A stretch of 64,000 nucleotides of DNA from positions 134,886-198,885 of the forward strand of contig JAOAJK010000001.1 of the NCBI GenBank assembly GCA_026414225.1. The letters are read 5' to 3'. The translations under genes and the position numbers were made by a program. Origin of the DNA: Thermoplasmata archaeon (GTDB lineage: Archaea; Thermoplasmatota; Thermoplasmata; Lutacidiplasmatales; SKW197). Below, in pieces: positions 34,001 to 41,307 of this stretch (its first letter is position 1; the number at the start of each line of letters is the position of its first letter). Below the pieces are notes generated by a model that saw only the letters and a program-made list of their open reading frames with translations, did no database searches and had not been told where the DNA came from.

Positions 34001-36733
34001 ATTTCTGGGAGTTCGGGCAGTTATGCTAACAGAATTTATCTTGCATTCACCCTCTACTCATCATCATACATGTTCATAGAGGTTGGCTATGTAGATAAGG
34101 CAAATTTTGCAACCTCCACCGCATGGCAGTGGAGACAAATCACCAGCACTTCAGAATACTGGGATATTCCATCCATCACGGTGATGGGAAACTCTGTAAA
34201 TTCGGTTTACATTGCGGCTAGATGGTGGTACGGGAATTTCGACAGGGACATCCTTGGTTTCCGATCGGACAATGGAGGGACTACGTGGAACGGATATAGT
34301 CCACCACTCACCTCCAATTACGCCTACCAGATAAGATACACATACGAAGATTCGGGTGTGGTTTACGGCCCGACCGTTGCATGGGGTACTGGTACCAACC
34401 TGTACTGTGCCTACGACGATATGGGGGTCACTGCTGCCCGCTGGGAATTCTGGACAAATGGAAATGCTGAGGGCTGGACCGTGGGAAATCATCTCACCGC
34501 ATTCAGTGTTTCTGGAGGGATTCTCTCAACAACGGCCACAGGTAGCGACCCGTTCATGTATAGTCCAACTTTAAGCATCCCTGCATCCAGTTATAGATAC
34601 ATTCATCTCTACATGCGTGCTACAGGAACTGGCACGACCACAAAGATTTACTTTATCACAAGCACAGATGGTGCATGGAACGAAGCAAAATCTGTAACCC
34701 TGAGCGTAACCGACCACTCCAACTATGTGTGGTATACATTCAACATGTCCCAGTGCGCTGGCTGGAGCGGAACAGTAACAAGGTTACGCCTTGACCCGAT
34801 AGACGCAGGTGCCCAGAGCGGAGATACCTATTCCATAGACATGATTTCCATCCAGTCCCAGCCGCTCAACTCCTTCGTCTGGAAATCAACGGACAATGGG
34901 GTCACATGGACTGCAGGTTATGTTTTGAGACCGCCAGGGCCAGATGTGACACCTTCGTTTGCTCCGTATGTAGCTGCGACCCACGGGGGCAACACCGTGG
35001 TGGTAGCGAGTGTATATTACAAATCAAGCATGGACTGGGATATCAACATCTCCTACAGCACAGATGCGATGGCTTCTATGTATGTTATGGCATTCAGTAC
35101 CGAGACCACTACCCAGGCATGGCCAGCGCTATGTTCAGACCCCGTGTATGGATTTTTCCATCTCGCATATTATGATTCGGGAAGTTATTCAACAAGGTAT
35201 GCAAAGGCATACTACACCACACCAAACTCCTGGAGCGTGCCCTATGCCACAAGCTATGTATCTGATGGAAACACGGGAGACCGGGAATACAGACCCGCCG
35301 TCACCTATCAATGGAGGGATGGTGGTGCTGGCTATTATCCCTGCGTCACCTGGGGCGATGCGAGGGGGAGTTACTGGAATGTATACTACTCCACGCCCGG
35401 TTCCCGCTGCACGATCACCACATCCCCTGCGGGCTTGCTTGTGGAGGTGGATAGCACCCAGTATACCGCACCTGTCTCGTTTACATGGATTGCCGGGTAT
35501 AACCATTATCTCTATGCCCCATCACCCCAGGGGAGCGACATTTACGCTCCGAGGTACCTCTTTTCCTCATGGAGCGATGGAGGTGCCCAAGGACACACCA
35601 TCACAGTGCTCGGATTTGACATGACCATAATCGCTTATTTTCAGACCCAGTACTATCTTAGGGTCATTTCCGTTTATGATAGTCCGACAGGCGAGGGCTG
35701 GTACAACGCTGGCAGCTCTGCTACCGCCTCGGTGACCTCCCCTGTCTCTGGTGGTCCTGGCATTCAGTATGCATGCACAGGTTACACGGGAACAGGTTCT
35801 GCACCGTCGGGCACAGGCACCAGCGTGTCATTTGCAATCAACGCACCTTCAAGTGTTACCTTCAACTGGAAAACTCAGTATCTCCTCACTGTCTTGACCC
35901 AGAATGTCACATCCACCTATCCCTCCTCCCTGCTCGTCAACGGTTCCTTTTACACCACAATCTACGATGGGTTTGCAGCTAACATCTGGCTTGATGCGAA
36001 TCTCGGCTATCAAATAGGGGTTTCATCTGAGGTCTCCGGCCCTCCAAACACAAGATGGGCTTTTTTCAGGTGGACATCAGGAAGCTCGGCAAACCCTCTT
36101 ACCGTGAACCTGAATGCGCCTACCCAGATAACTGCGGAATACCTTAAACAGTATTACTGCACTCTCACATTGAATGGACTTTCACCTTCTGCCCCGGCAA
36201 CCATCAACTATCAGGCCTTCCTCACACCCTACTCTGTTTATTCCTCAGGCACATGGAATGCATGGGTAGACCATGGTTCTACAATTACTGTCTCAAATGA
36301 GATATATGTGAGCGGCACCGAGCGATATAGGACCGTTGACCAGTATTCCTTTGTCGCAATAAGCAGTCCAATTTCGAGAACCCTCACTTACAGACATCAG
36401 TGGCACTCAACAATCACCCTTGCAGGCACGGATGCAAGCCACACCGTCTGGGCAAACTACACCCTTGACGGAATCTACTATTCACAGTCCGGCGTTTATG
36501 GGTCCTGGTCAAACTGGTGCGACCATGGGACCACCCTTTCGTTCAGTGATACTACTACAGGAACACCGCCCTACACCACAACAGATCCGCATTCATGGAC
36601 CGTTACAAGTGCAATTGTCGCAACCATCCATTACACCACGCCCGTGGAAGAAGGAAGTTCATTCAGTGTTCTGTGCTTGCTCGTTATCCTTTGCTCCCTG
36701 CTCTTCTCCACCAGATGGAAACTGTTTTGTTGA
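31064..36733 (+). CDS. Giant membrane protein: TPR and zinc-ribbon head, extracellular DGxFxDW, calcium-binding, propeller-like and PEGA-like parts
   Basis: An 1889-residue protein with an unusual order. Residues 10-80 form a TPR-like helical pair (ALFFYSNGDFHNAVITLKNL, CYKALGYTDAAQHCFQQSQ), and Cys 87, 90, 101 and 104 a zinc ribbon. A Pro-rich linker leads to a membrane helix (about 216-238). Outside come MKVDGIFEEWKGI (about 246), a second copy ITIDGAFADWVPI (about 548), and Asp-rich DSDGVKD and DTDRDTMPD runs typical of calcium-binding thrombospondin-type-3-like repeats. A long region with FRSTDSGLTW and YGFRSDNGGTTW-like motifs recalls sialidase/BNR propellers. PEGA-like Ig repeats and a C-terminal helix with few basic residues end it. 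With two membrane helices, both ends may face inward. The function is unknown; a surface sensor or assembly factor is conceivable. The last 75 bases overlap the convergent Pcc1-like gene. Confidence 0.75.
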   Translation: MDMMGKEPPEMREIYRMYERALFFYSNGDFHNAVITLKNLLALNPEFKEAWELLGNCYKALGYTDAAQHCFQQSQKLSYSGPFTYYCPFCGTVVGEKDSRCRSCGVGIVNTEEEKTKHRGFVLTRSELKVMGRVEIPETGARGVPESQVFAEPLTRPAPPTPQEYPVYEIPETNGRESRPPYEFPTSSVKTAARLGFADTNGLTFGRKKIAGFSPKAYIVPFLFLMFLLVSISSGLYDLSTKPLMKVDGIFEEWKGIDKSFQLTTHAHVNPNIRIREFSFAEKEEAYFVYISVEGRILNGNQDRIADTFLVFIDTGSGGFTISGIDAAYHVQVYGWNNEVYSTTLYRYDGTTPYSWQWIQPISVPAAVSENQLEIEIKKSLLSGTDFKIFIVSQSYDGTVDMADYPVGKKPTLVLTTRTLLQDITQPGNVEAMDLEFKAVRGNSEIREVTVNVDGNATPPTATLKGTQTLTAGVDAGGYRFQLNRELRQGMSEKLVLTVPVDASMSTATIGFSIKEGGVKTNAIVVQCDASDKFHARKSYVGSAPSITIDGAFADWVPISKKADASGDVSDPSTDLQEFAIVRTENTLEFYLNVEKFIFAGEKVPYRNYVTVGAVYSPDTDRDTMPDNLDPLPSDFNNDGVPDSQTNNDLDSDGVKDYPYGEDYYLNTTIPDTAEFPLAYRGKFVSVYIGPATPAKSENRGLDWLKVYLDTDNNGTTGIPCASIGADYLIEFGGRDGNIVEKKAWHAEYGEWRETGEEVGGATDFYRIEFEFGKTLESSPDVYIEFADFWQNKDTAYFEHSLTEVHRAAECTSMSAEQRNLINPQDPERAQCFQTPPDIIPIPDASSQPRALEPVDEILPKSLSSSTITAETLSYYLNASRERPVRKGFAITPPKSAPGGAAGSGWIPDVNVSKAANYHAFSPVMATDSDNYIYTAFMFWSTAVSRWGIGVFRSTDSGLTWSGLWWYFTNYDCADPSLAISGSSGSYANRIYLAFTLYSSSYMFIEVGYVDKANFATSTAWQWRQITSTSEYWDIPSITVMGNSVNSVYIAARWWYGNFDRDILGFRSDNGGTTWNGYSPPLTSNYAYQIRYTYEDSGVVYGPTVAWGTGTNLYCAYDDMGVTAARWEFWTNGNAEGWTVGNHLTAFSVSGGILSTTATGSDPFMYSPTLSIPASSYRYIHLYMRATGTGTTTKIYFITSTDGAWNEAKSVTLSVTDHSNYVWYTFNMSQCAGWSGTVTRLRLDPIDAGAQSGDTYSIDMISIQSQPLNSFVWKSTDNGVTWTAGYVLRPPGPDVTPSFAPYVAATHGGNTVVVASVYYKSSMDWDINISYSTDAMASMYVMAFSTETTTQAWPALCSDPVYGFFHLAYYDSGSYSTRYAKAYYTTPNSWSVPYATSYVSDGNTGDREYRPAVTYQWRDGGAGYYPCVTWGDARGSYWNVYYSTPGSRCTITTSPAGLLVEVDSTQYTAPVSFTWIAGYNHYLYAPSPQGSDIYAPRYLFSSWSDGGAQGHTITVLGFDMTIIAYFQTQYYLRVISVYDSPTGEGWYNAGSSATASVTSPVSGGPGIQYACTGYTGTGSAPSGTGTSVSFAINAPSSVTFNWKTQYLLTVLTQNVTSTYPSSLLVNGSFYTTIYDGFAANIWLDANLGYQIGVSSEVSGPPNTRWAFFRWTSGSSANPLTVNLNAPTQITAEYLKQYYCTLTLNGLSPSAPATINYQAFLTPYSVYSSGTWNAWVDHGSTITVSNEIYVSGTERYRTVDQYSFVAISSPISRTLTYRHQWHSTITLAGTDASHTVWANYTLDGIYYSQSGVYGSWSNWCDHGTTLSFSDTTTGTPPYTTTDPHSWTVTSAIVATIHYTTPVEEGSSFSVLCLLVILCSLLFSTRWKLFC

Positions 36734-36994
36734 AAGCCGGGCACTCTCAATCGCCAGATTCAGCCATCTAACATAGGAGTTCAGGCTGGCTCTCAAACTG
36801 CTCAGGTCCCTTGTATGAATTGTAAGGTAAAGTGTGCTCTTTCTGTAGTCGATCTTCAGCTCTGTGCGTGGCTCTGTTTCCCGCCCATCCACTAGCTCCA
36901 CACCAATGGCTTCCATAACCTGCCTGGCGGTTACTTCGTCAAGCTCAACTGAAATTGTAAGAGAACATTCCCTGGCCTCAGAATTCTTCCTCAT
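36659..36994 (-). CDS. KEOPS complex subunit Pcc1-like protein
   Basis: A protein of about 111 residues with the Pcc1 pattern: SLTISVELDEVTARQVMEAI, strand-forming LKIDYRKSTLYLTIH and the family run DLSSLRASLNSYVRWLNLA, which is usually (D/E)xxxLRAAxNSYLRW. In KEOPS, Pcc1 dimers join the complex that makes N6-threonylcarbamoyladenosine in tRNA. The start is taken at ATG 36994 with GAGGAAG just upstream rather than 37045, which lies deep in the RPA-associated gene; the overlap is then 17 bases. The C-terminal tail is polar and lies across the end of the convergent giant gene. It could also be a Pcc1 paralogue. Confidence 0.72.
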   Translation of the reverse strand: MRKNSEARECSLTISVELDEVTARQVMEAIGVELVDGRETEPRTELKIDYRKSTLYLTIHTRDLSSLRASLNSYVRWLNLAIESARLSTKQFPSGGEEQGAKDNEQAQNTE

Positions 36995-37970
36995 CCTCTT
37001 CCTCGCTGCCCACCGCTCTGTATCTACTTGGTTCTGGCTCGTCAACTAATCCTTTTTCGATAAGCGAGAGTGCGATATCCTCTATTTTCTCCGGTTCCAT
37101 CCCCGTAAGCTCCACCAGTTCATCCATAACAACGCCCTCTCTCTTGTAACTCTTTATCATCTCATAGAGGGTGCGTTCCTCGTCTCCAACCTCTGCTTCA
37201 AGTTCACTAATTTCAGCCTCAAATTCACTTTCCGCACCCCGACTCTCTTCTGGGGTTTCTTCAACTTCCTCGCCCATCACAATTCTTAGAGCCTCGACCG
37301 CCTTTTCCCTGTACCTCGCAATCCTTTCGATGTCAATTCCGTAGTATTTTTTCGCCCTGAACGCTGCCTCGGCTTCACTTCTGGTAAAACCGATTGCCAT
37401 CAGATTTTCAATGCTTTCTGGCTCCATCTTGGCCAATTCCTCTAGACATTCCAAGCGACGGAGCAGCAATTTTGCGGCTTGAACGAGCCAGTAATGATGC
37501 AACTCCTGAGTAGAATTGCAGAGCACTTCTGGCCTGATTGAGATATAGAATCTTGTTTCATCTGGCCTGTAGGTTCTTATCTTCCCTGTGAGAAAAATAA
37601 CCCTCGGCACATCATTAGGCCCTATACTCTTCACATAATTCACAATCTCGGAACGGAAGTTTGGGGTGAGAACGAAGACCTTGCCCAGGCTATCCCTCAC
37701 CTCAAATTTCCACATATCCTTTTCACCTATCTGCTTCGGCATACTGATTAGTTTACCAACAAGAAGGACTCGATTCACCCTCAAGCCAGTTGGAGTGATT
37801 ACATAGTTCGGGATTTTGCTCTGGTCTGAAAAGCTGGTGGCCTCCTCACCCGGAAACTCATTGCCTCTTTCTTCCACTGTGGTTTCATCAATTTCAAAAG
37901 AAAAAATTCGGTGGGCAACCTCCCTGCGGGTTGCCTTTTTTACTGTGCGTTGCTGGTCCTCCATATTCAT
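36978..37970 (-). CDS. RPA-associated OB-fold protein (COG3390 type)
   Basis: A 330-residue partner of archaeal replication protein A. The N-terminal part has an OB-fold region (about residues 60-170, VNRVLLVGKLISMPKQIGEK, VIFLTGKIRTYR), the middle is helical, and the end is an acidic stretch followed by a winged-helix-like part (DELVELTGMEPEKIEDIALS) and a poly-Glu tail. The order RPA, then COG3390, is a known euryarchaeal arrangement in which the two proteins bind single-stranded DNA together. The ATG at 37970 overlaps the RPA stop in an ATGA, so translation is coupled; an earlier in-frame start at 38012 is less likely. Confidence 0.83.
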   Translation of the reverse strand: MNMEDQQRTVKKATRREVAHRIFSFEIDETTVEERGNEFPGEEATSFSDQSKIPNYVITPTGLRVNRVLLVGKLISMPKQIGEKDMWKFEVRDSLGKVFVLTPNFRSEIVNYVKSIGPNDVPRVIFLTGKIRTYRPDETRFYISIRPEVLCNSTQELHHYWLVQAAKLLLRRLECLEELAKMEPESIENLMAIGFTRSEAEAAFRAKKYYGIDIERIARYREKAVEALRIVMGEEVEETPEESRGAESEFEAEISELEAEVGDEERTLYEMIKSYKREGVVMDELVELTGMEPEKIEDIALSLIEKGLVDEPEPSRYRAVGSEEEDEEEF

Positions 37971-39286
37971 ACCTCCATTTCCGAAAGCAAACTCTCCGCT
38001 TCTGCCTTGCAATCAATCTGGAGGTTCTGGGCATCCTTCACCAAGAATGTGGTTCCGAACTCCCCGGTGCTTACATTACCCCTGAGATTGAATGCTCTTC
38101 CCAGCAACCTCTCGTTAATATCCCAGAGGGCAGGGTTCACCACACCGTTTTTTCCTACCAGTGAAATGTAGTCCCCGACACCCTTTCCAAGCAGTTTTTC
38201 GCATACTTCTTGCGGAAAGATCGCAATGATAGCACCGGTACCATCATCCACAACACCTTTGATTCTCAGGTCCGTCCTGCTCTCTTTCACCTTCCCATGG
38301 GTTTTGCACATGCCCTTGTCTAGCACCATTCCACAATCAGCGCATCGATACACGAGCCCTGAGGTCTCCTTCACCTCAATCAAAAAACCCTCAATCTGGA
38401 CATTGGACATAAAGCCCTCTCCTTCCTCATAGATGTCCTCTATCAGCACTTCTTTTGGTGCCAGCAATTGGGTTGCGGGGGGAAGTTTCGAACTGTCCAA
38501 TCGCTCTACAGTGGTTTTCTCATCGAGCACCACTGAATGCATGTCCTTCCAGATTTTCTTGTATGCCCCGTTAATTTTCACCACCTCGTCCTCCTTCAAA
38601 TTGAAGTCCTTCCACGCGGTAAAATGCACATGCCCGGTTTCGTCTGCAAGTATCCCTGTGAACAGTATCTTTTCCTCGTCCCCTACTTTCACTGTCTTTT
38701 TTTCTACTGAAATCACTCTTGCAGATAGGGTTACAGGAAATCTGACCCCAGGCAAATCCTTTATCTTTACAGGAGTTCCCAACCTGACATTGGGAAGCTG
38801 GTCCTCGCTCACGGAAGTTATCTCTGTAACTTCTGATGTGTTTATCTGGGGTTCTCCCTGCCATTCCGTAGTGTAGATATTTTTAAACGATAGCACAGCG
38901 CCTTTCTCAATAATGCCCGGGTATTTTTCAGGATTCCACACAACAAAATTAAGCTTCTTTGTGTTGTCGGTAATCAATCCCTTTAGCACCCTCTTTTCGC
39001 TTCCGTCCTTCATCTTAAGGGGCCCATCACTTACAAAAAGGATTTTACCCATCACTGACACATTTCTCATCCCTGCTCTCAATCTAGAAAGATTTACAGG
39101 TTCTCCACCTATTTCCTTCTGAGGTGCCAGCCTGTTGAGCACCACCTCTCTGATTTCGTTGGGTTGGAGGGAGAGTTTCCCAACTATCTCGTTCACGGTC
39201 GCTTCTATCTGTTCTCGGGGCACGTCTTTCATTTCTGGCATCCTGGCGATTTCATCAATCAAGGATGCGATTTTTTCTTTCTGCAT
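37967..39286 (-). CDS. rpa: Replication protein A, single-stranded DNA-binding protein
   Basis: A 439-residue RPA of the euryarchaeal large type. It has an N-terminal helical part, at least three OB folds (MGKILFVSDGPLKMKDGSEK; VTLSARVISVEKKTVKVGDE; a third near FMSNVQIEGFLIEVKET) and a C-terminal zinc finger CADCGMVLDKGMCKTHGKV, as in the related archaeal proteins. It coats single-stranded DNA in replication and repair. ATG 39286 has GAGGTG seven bases upstream and is preferred to a GTG at 39295. A TATA box on the minus strand (39333-39342) lies about 50 bases upstream, leaving a leader of about 25 bases. Confidence 0.9.
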   Translation of the reverse strand: MQKEKIASLIDEIARMPEMKDVPREQIEATVNEIVGKLSLQPNEIREVVLNRLAPQKEIGGEPVNLSRLRAGMRNVSVMGKILFVSDGPLKMKDGSEKRVLKGLITDNTKKLNFVVWNPEKYPGIIEKGAVLSFKNIYTTEWQGEPQINTSEVTEITSVSEDQLPNVRLGTPVKIKDLPGVRFPVTLSARVISVEKKTVKVGDEEKILFTGILADETGHVHFTAWKDFNLKEDEVVKINGAYKKIWKDMHSVVLDEKTTVERLDSSKLPPATQLLAPKEVLIEDIYEEGEGFMSNVQIEGFLIEVKETSGLVYRCADCGMVLDKGMCKTHGKVKESRTDLRIKGVVDDGTGAIIAIFPQEVCEKLLGKGVGDYISLVGKNGVVNPALWDINERLLGRAFNLRGNVSTGEFGTTFLVKDAQNLQIDCKAEAESLLSEMEV

Positions 39287-39332
39287 CGTTTTCACCTCGT
39301 GCCTTTCGGCAACGGAGGAATTTGTGCAGAAG

Positions 39333-39342
39333 CATATATACT
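39333..39342 (-). promoter_or_regulatory. TATA box of the rpa operon
   Basis: Read on the minus strand AGTATATATG lies about 50 bases before the rpa start, allowing a leader of about 25 bases with a GAGGTG ribosome binding site. Confidence 0.5.
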
Positions 39343-39385
39343 TTTAGGGGAGGGGGGAGTGAAAGTGAAGGAGGCGAGAGCGAGG

Positions 39386-39394
39386 TTAATATAT
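39386..39394 (+). promoter_or_regulatory. TATA box of the repeat surface protein gene
   Basis: TTAATATAT is centred about 25 bases before the ATG at 39415, which supports this start and leaderless transcription. Confidence 0.55.
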
Positions 39395-39414
39395 CCCCTT
39401 GGCTATTCAGCACC

Positions 39415-41184
39415 ATGAAGAGTGAAAGTGTTCATGTGAGAGATATTCCCCTTCTCTTCTTCATATTATTAATTATATTCCTACAGGTCCTGCATTCGCC
39501 AGTTGAGGGGAGAAATAACGGACCATTGGCAGCAGTTATCGACGGACATGTAGTCAATGCCACCTCGTTTGCTCCTGTATCGGGAGCGAGCATACACATA
39601 TACCCTGGAAATCTAAGTGCTGAAACGGATTTCAACGGCTCCTTCTCCATCTCTGTTCCCTCCGCAGGAAATTACACCATCAATGCAAGTGCGGACGGCT
39701 ACATTTCTTCAGAGGAAACCATTTACTGTCCCGAAAATCAGCAAACCCACATAGACATTCTTCTCTTTCCAGTTGGAACTTCCTTTGAAAACGGAACGCT
39801 TTTTGGATATGTGGTTGATGGAATGACAGGGTTGCCAGTAACTTCTGCGAACATCTCAATCGTACCGGGAAATCTATCCGCAATAACTGACTTCAGAGGA
39901 TTCTATGCTGTTTCTGCGAGGGGAAGCACCTATTATACAATCACCGCAAATGCCACTGGCTACTACAACGCTTCGACATTCGTTTTTCTGGAACCAAATG
40001 GCTCTACAAATGCATCCTTCTTCCTAACACCGCTGGAGGAAAGATATAGCTGGATATATGGATACATTTACGATGCAAACACCGGGACGAGAATTGCAGA
40101 TGCATCCGTATCCGTAAGCCCTGGAGGGAACACCACATATTCTGATGGCCAGGGTTATTACAACTTCACGGTCGTGGGCGATGTGACCTATGTAGTACAG
40201 GCAATTGCGGATGGGTATCAGACAGGAAGTAAAACCGTTCAGGCCCTGTCTGGCAAAGCTACGAGGGCAGACATTTCTCTGATGCCTGTTTCGTCCGCCA
40301 CATCCAGAATTGAGGGGTATGTCTATGATGTTTACTCCCTCGCACCAGTACAGTCAGCAATGATTGTAGCAACGCCAGGGAACTTATCTGCGGTCACGAA
40401 CTCGAGCGGCTACTTCTACCTAGAACTTGCACCCGGTGTGAATTACACGATACGGTGCACCGCAGAGGGTTACATTGAAAATCATACATTTGCTCTACTG
40501 GCACCGGATGAGATGAGGCAAATTGTGTTCTATTTGTGTCCTGAGTATGAGAATGGCAGAGTTTATGGAAAAGTTGTGGACATTACAAATCAGATGCCAC
40601 TGGCCGGTGCCCTTATAGTCGTGGAGCCAGAGGGCGTCAGCACATACACGAATATAAGTGGAGAATACGAATTTCTTCTCAGAAAAGGTTTTGATTACCG
40701 GATTTCGGTGAGCCACGACAATTACACATCCCAGACCCACACCTTCTTCCTGAACGATACCGAGCTCCAGCTGAGTTTTTATATGTATCCACGGATTTAC
40801 AACCTGACGGTGAACATTACTGGTGTGGTTAGAGACCCTGCAGGTAACCCTGTTGAGGGGGCTGAAGTCACATTACGCTCAACCGATGGAATGTTGCTCA
40901 AAACCAATTATACTGACTCAAACGGGAACTTTCATTTCTTAAATTTACCCGTAATCCTGAACTATTCCCTCACAATTTCTGCAGATGGTTATGTGAAGAA
41001 AGTAATAATGCTGAGAAGTGAGAACTTCACTTCCGACACTTACACCGTGCCCCAGGCACTTACAAAACTTGATCGCGTGCAGACAGAAAGTATGGATTAC
41101 ATGCCCTTCATAATCGCCAGTGTTTTAATAACTGCAGTGGCAACCGCGTTTGTAGTCCTCTATTCCATAATGCGGAGGAGATAA
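39415..41184 (+). CDS. Surface protein with six carboxypeptidase-regulatory-like repeats
   Basis: A 589-residue protein anchored outside the cell. A signal peptide (about residues 11-32; IPLLFFILLIIFLQVL) is followed by six repeats of 75-80 residues, each with a GxVxD...P(V/L)xGAxIxV...G.Y.F.L...Y.IxxxADGY pattern, the carboxypeptidase-D regulatory-like Ig fold. A C-terminal helix (FIIASVLITAVATAFVVLYS) ends with RRR inside the cell. Many N-x-T/S sites suggest glycosylation. The start is set by the TATA box; an in-frame ATG at 39265 lies in the rpa gene region and is rejected. Such repeats usually act as stalks or protein-contact modules. It converges with the gene at 41308. Confidence 0.78.
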   Translation: MKSESVHVRDIPLLFFILLIIFLQVLHSPVEGRNNGPLAAVIDGHVVNATSFAPVSGASIHIYPGNLSAETDFNGSFSISVPSAGNYTINASADGYISSEETIYCPENQQTHIDILLFPVGTSFENGTLFGYVVDGMTGLPVTSANISIVPGNLSAITDFRGFYAVSARGSTYYTITANATGYYNASTFVFLEPNGSTNASFFLTPLEERYSWIYGYIYDANTGTRIADASVSVSPGGNTTYSDGQGYYNFTVVGDVTYVVQAIADGYQTGSKTVQALSGKATRADISLMPVSSATSRIEGYVYDVYSLAPVQSAMIVATPGNLSAVTNSSGYFYLELAPGVNYTIRCTAEGYIENHTFALLAPDEMRQIVFYLCPEYENGRVYGKVVDITNQMPLAGALIVVEPEGVSTYTNISGEYEFLLRKGFDYRISVSHDNYTSQTHTFFLNDTELQLSFYMYPRIYNLTVNITGVVRDPAGNPVEGAEVTLRSTDGMLLKTNYTDSNGNFHFLNLPVILNYSLTISADGYVKKVIMLRSENFTSDTYTVPQALTKLDRVQTESMDYMPFIIASVLITAVATAFVVLYSIMRRR

Positions 41185-41190
41185 TCTGTA

Positions 41191-41261
41191 CCCCATCTTG
41201 TGGTTATCCGCTCATTACTCAGCGCTGCATCAGTGTTTACGGATAGCATGGCCTGATGGGG
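41191..41261. ncRNA. Candidate H/ACA-like hairpin in a convergent intergenic region
   Basis: Outer stem CCCCATC (41191-41197) pairs with GATGGGG (41255-41261), inner stem TATCCG (41205-41210) pairs with CGGATA (41240-41245). Between the stems are internal loops of seven (left) and nine (right) bases, and the tip holds about 29 bases. A two-stem hairpin with a large asymmetric inner pocket resembles an archaeal H/ACA pseudouridylation guide, but the 3' side reads CAGAAG rather than a clear ACA. It lies between two convergent genes. It could instead be a terminator-like structure; strand and expression are unknown. Confidence 0.4.
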
Positions 41262-41307
41262 CAGAAGAGTAAACCCATACCCTGTATTTAGGCTTTGGCT
41301 TACCGAT

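Noticed and set aside
35010-35624. A 204-codon plus-strand frame within the giant gene at 31064
   Set aside because: Its composition (Met, Pro, Gly, His, Arg) is that of an out-of-frame reading of a Thr/Ser/Tyr-rich gene; the main frame is continuous there.
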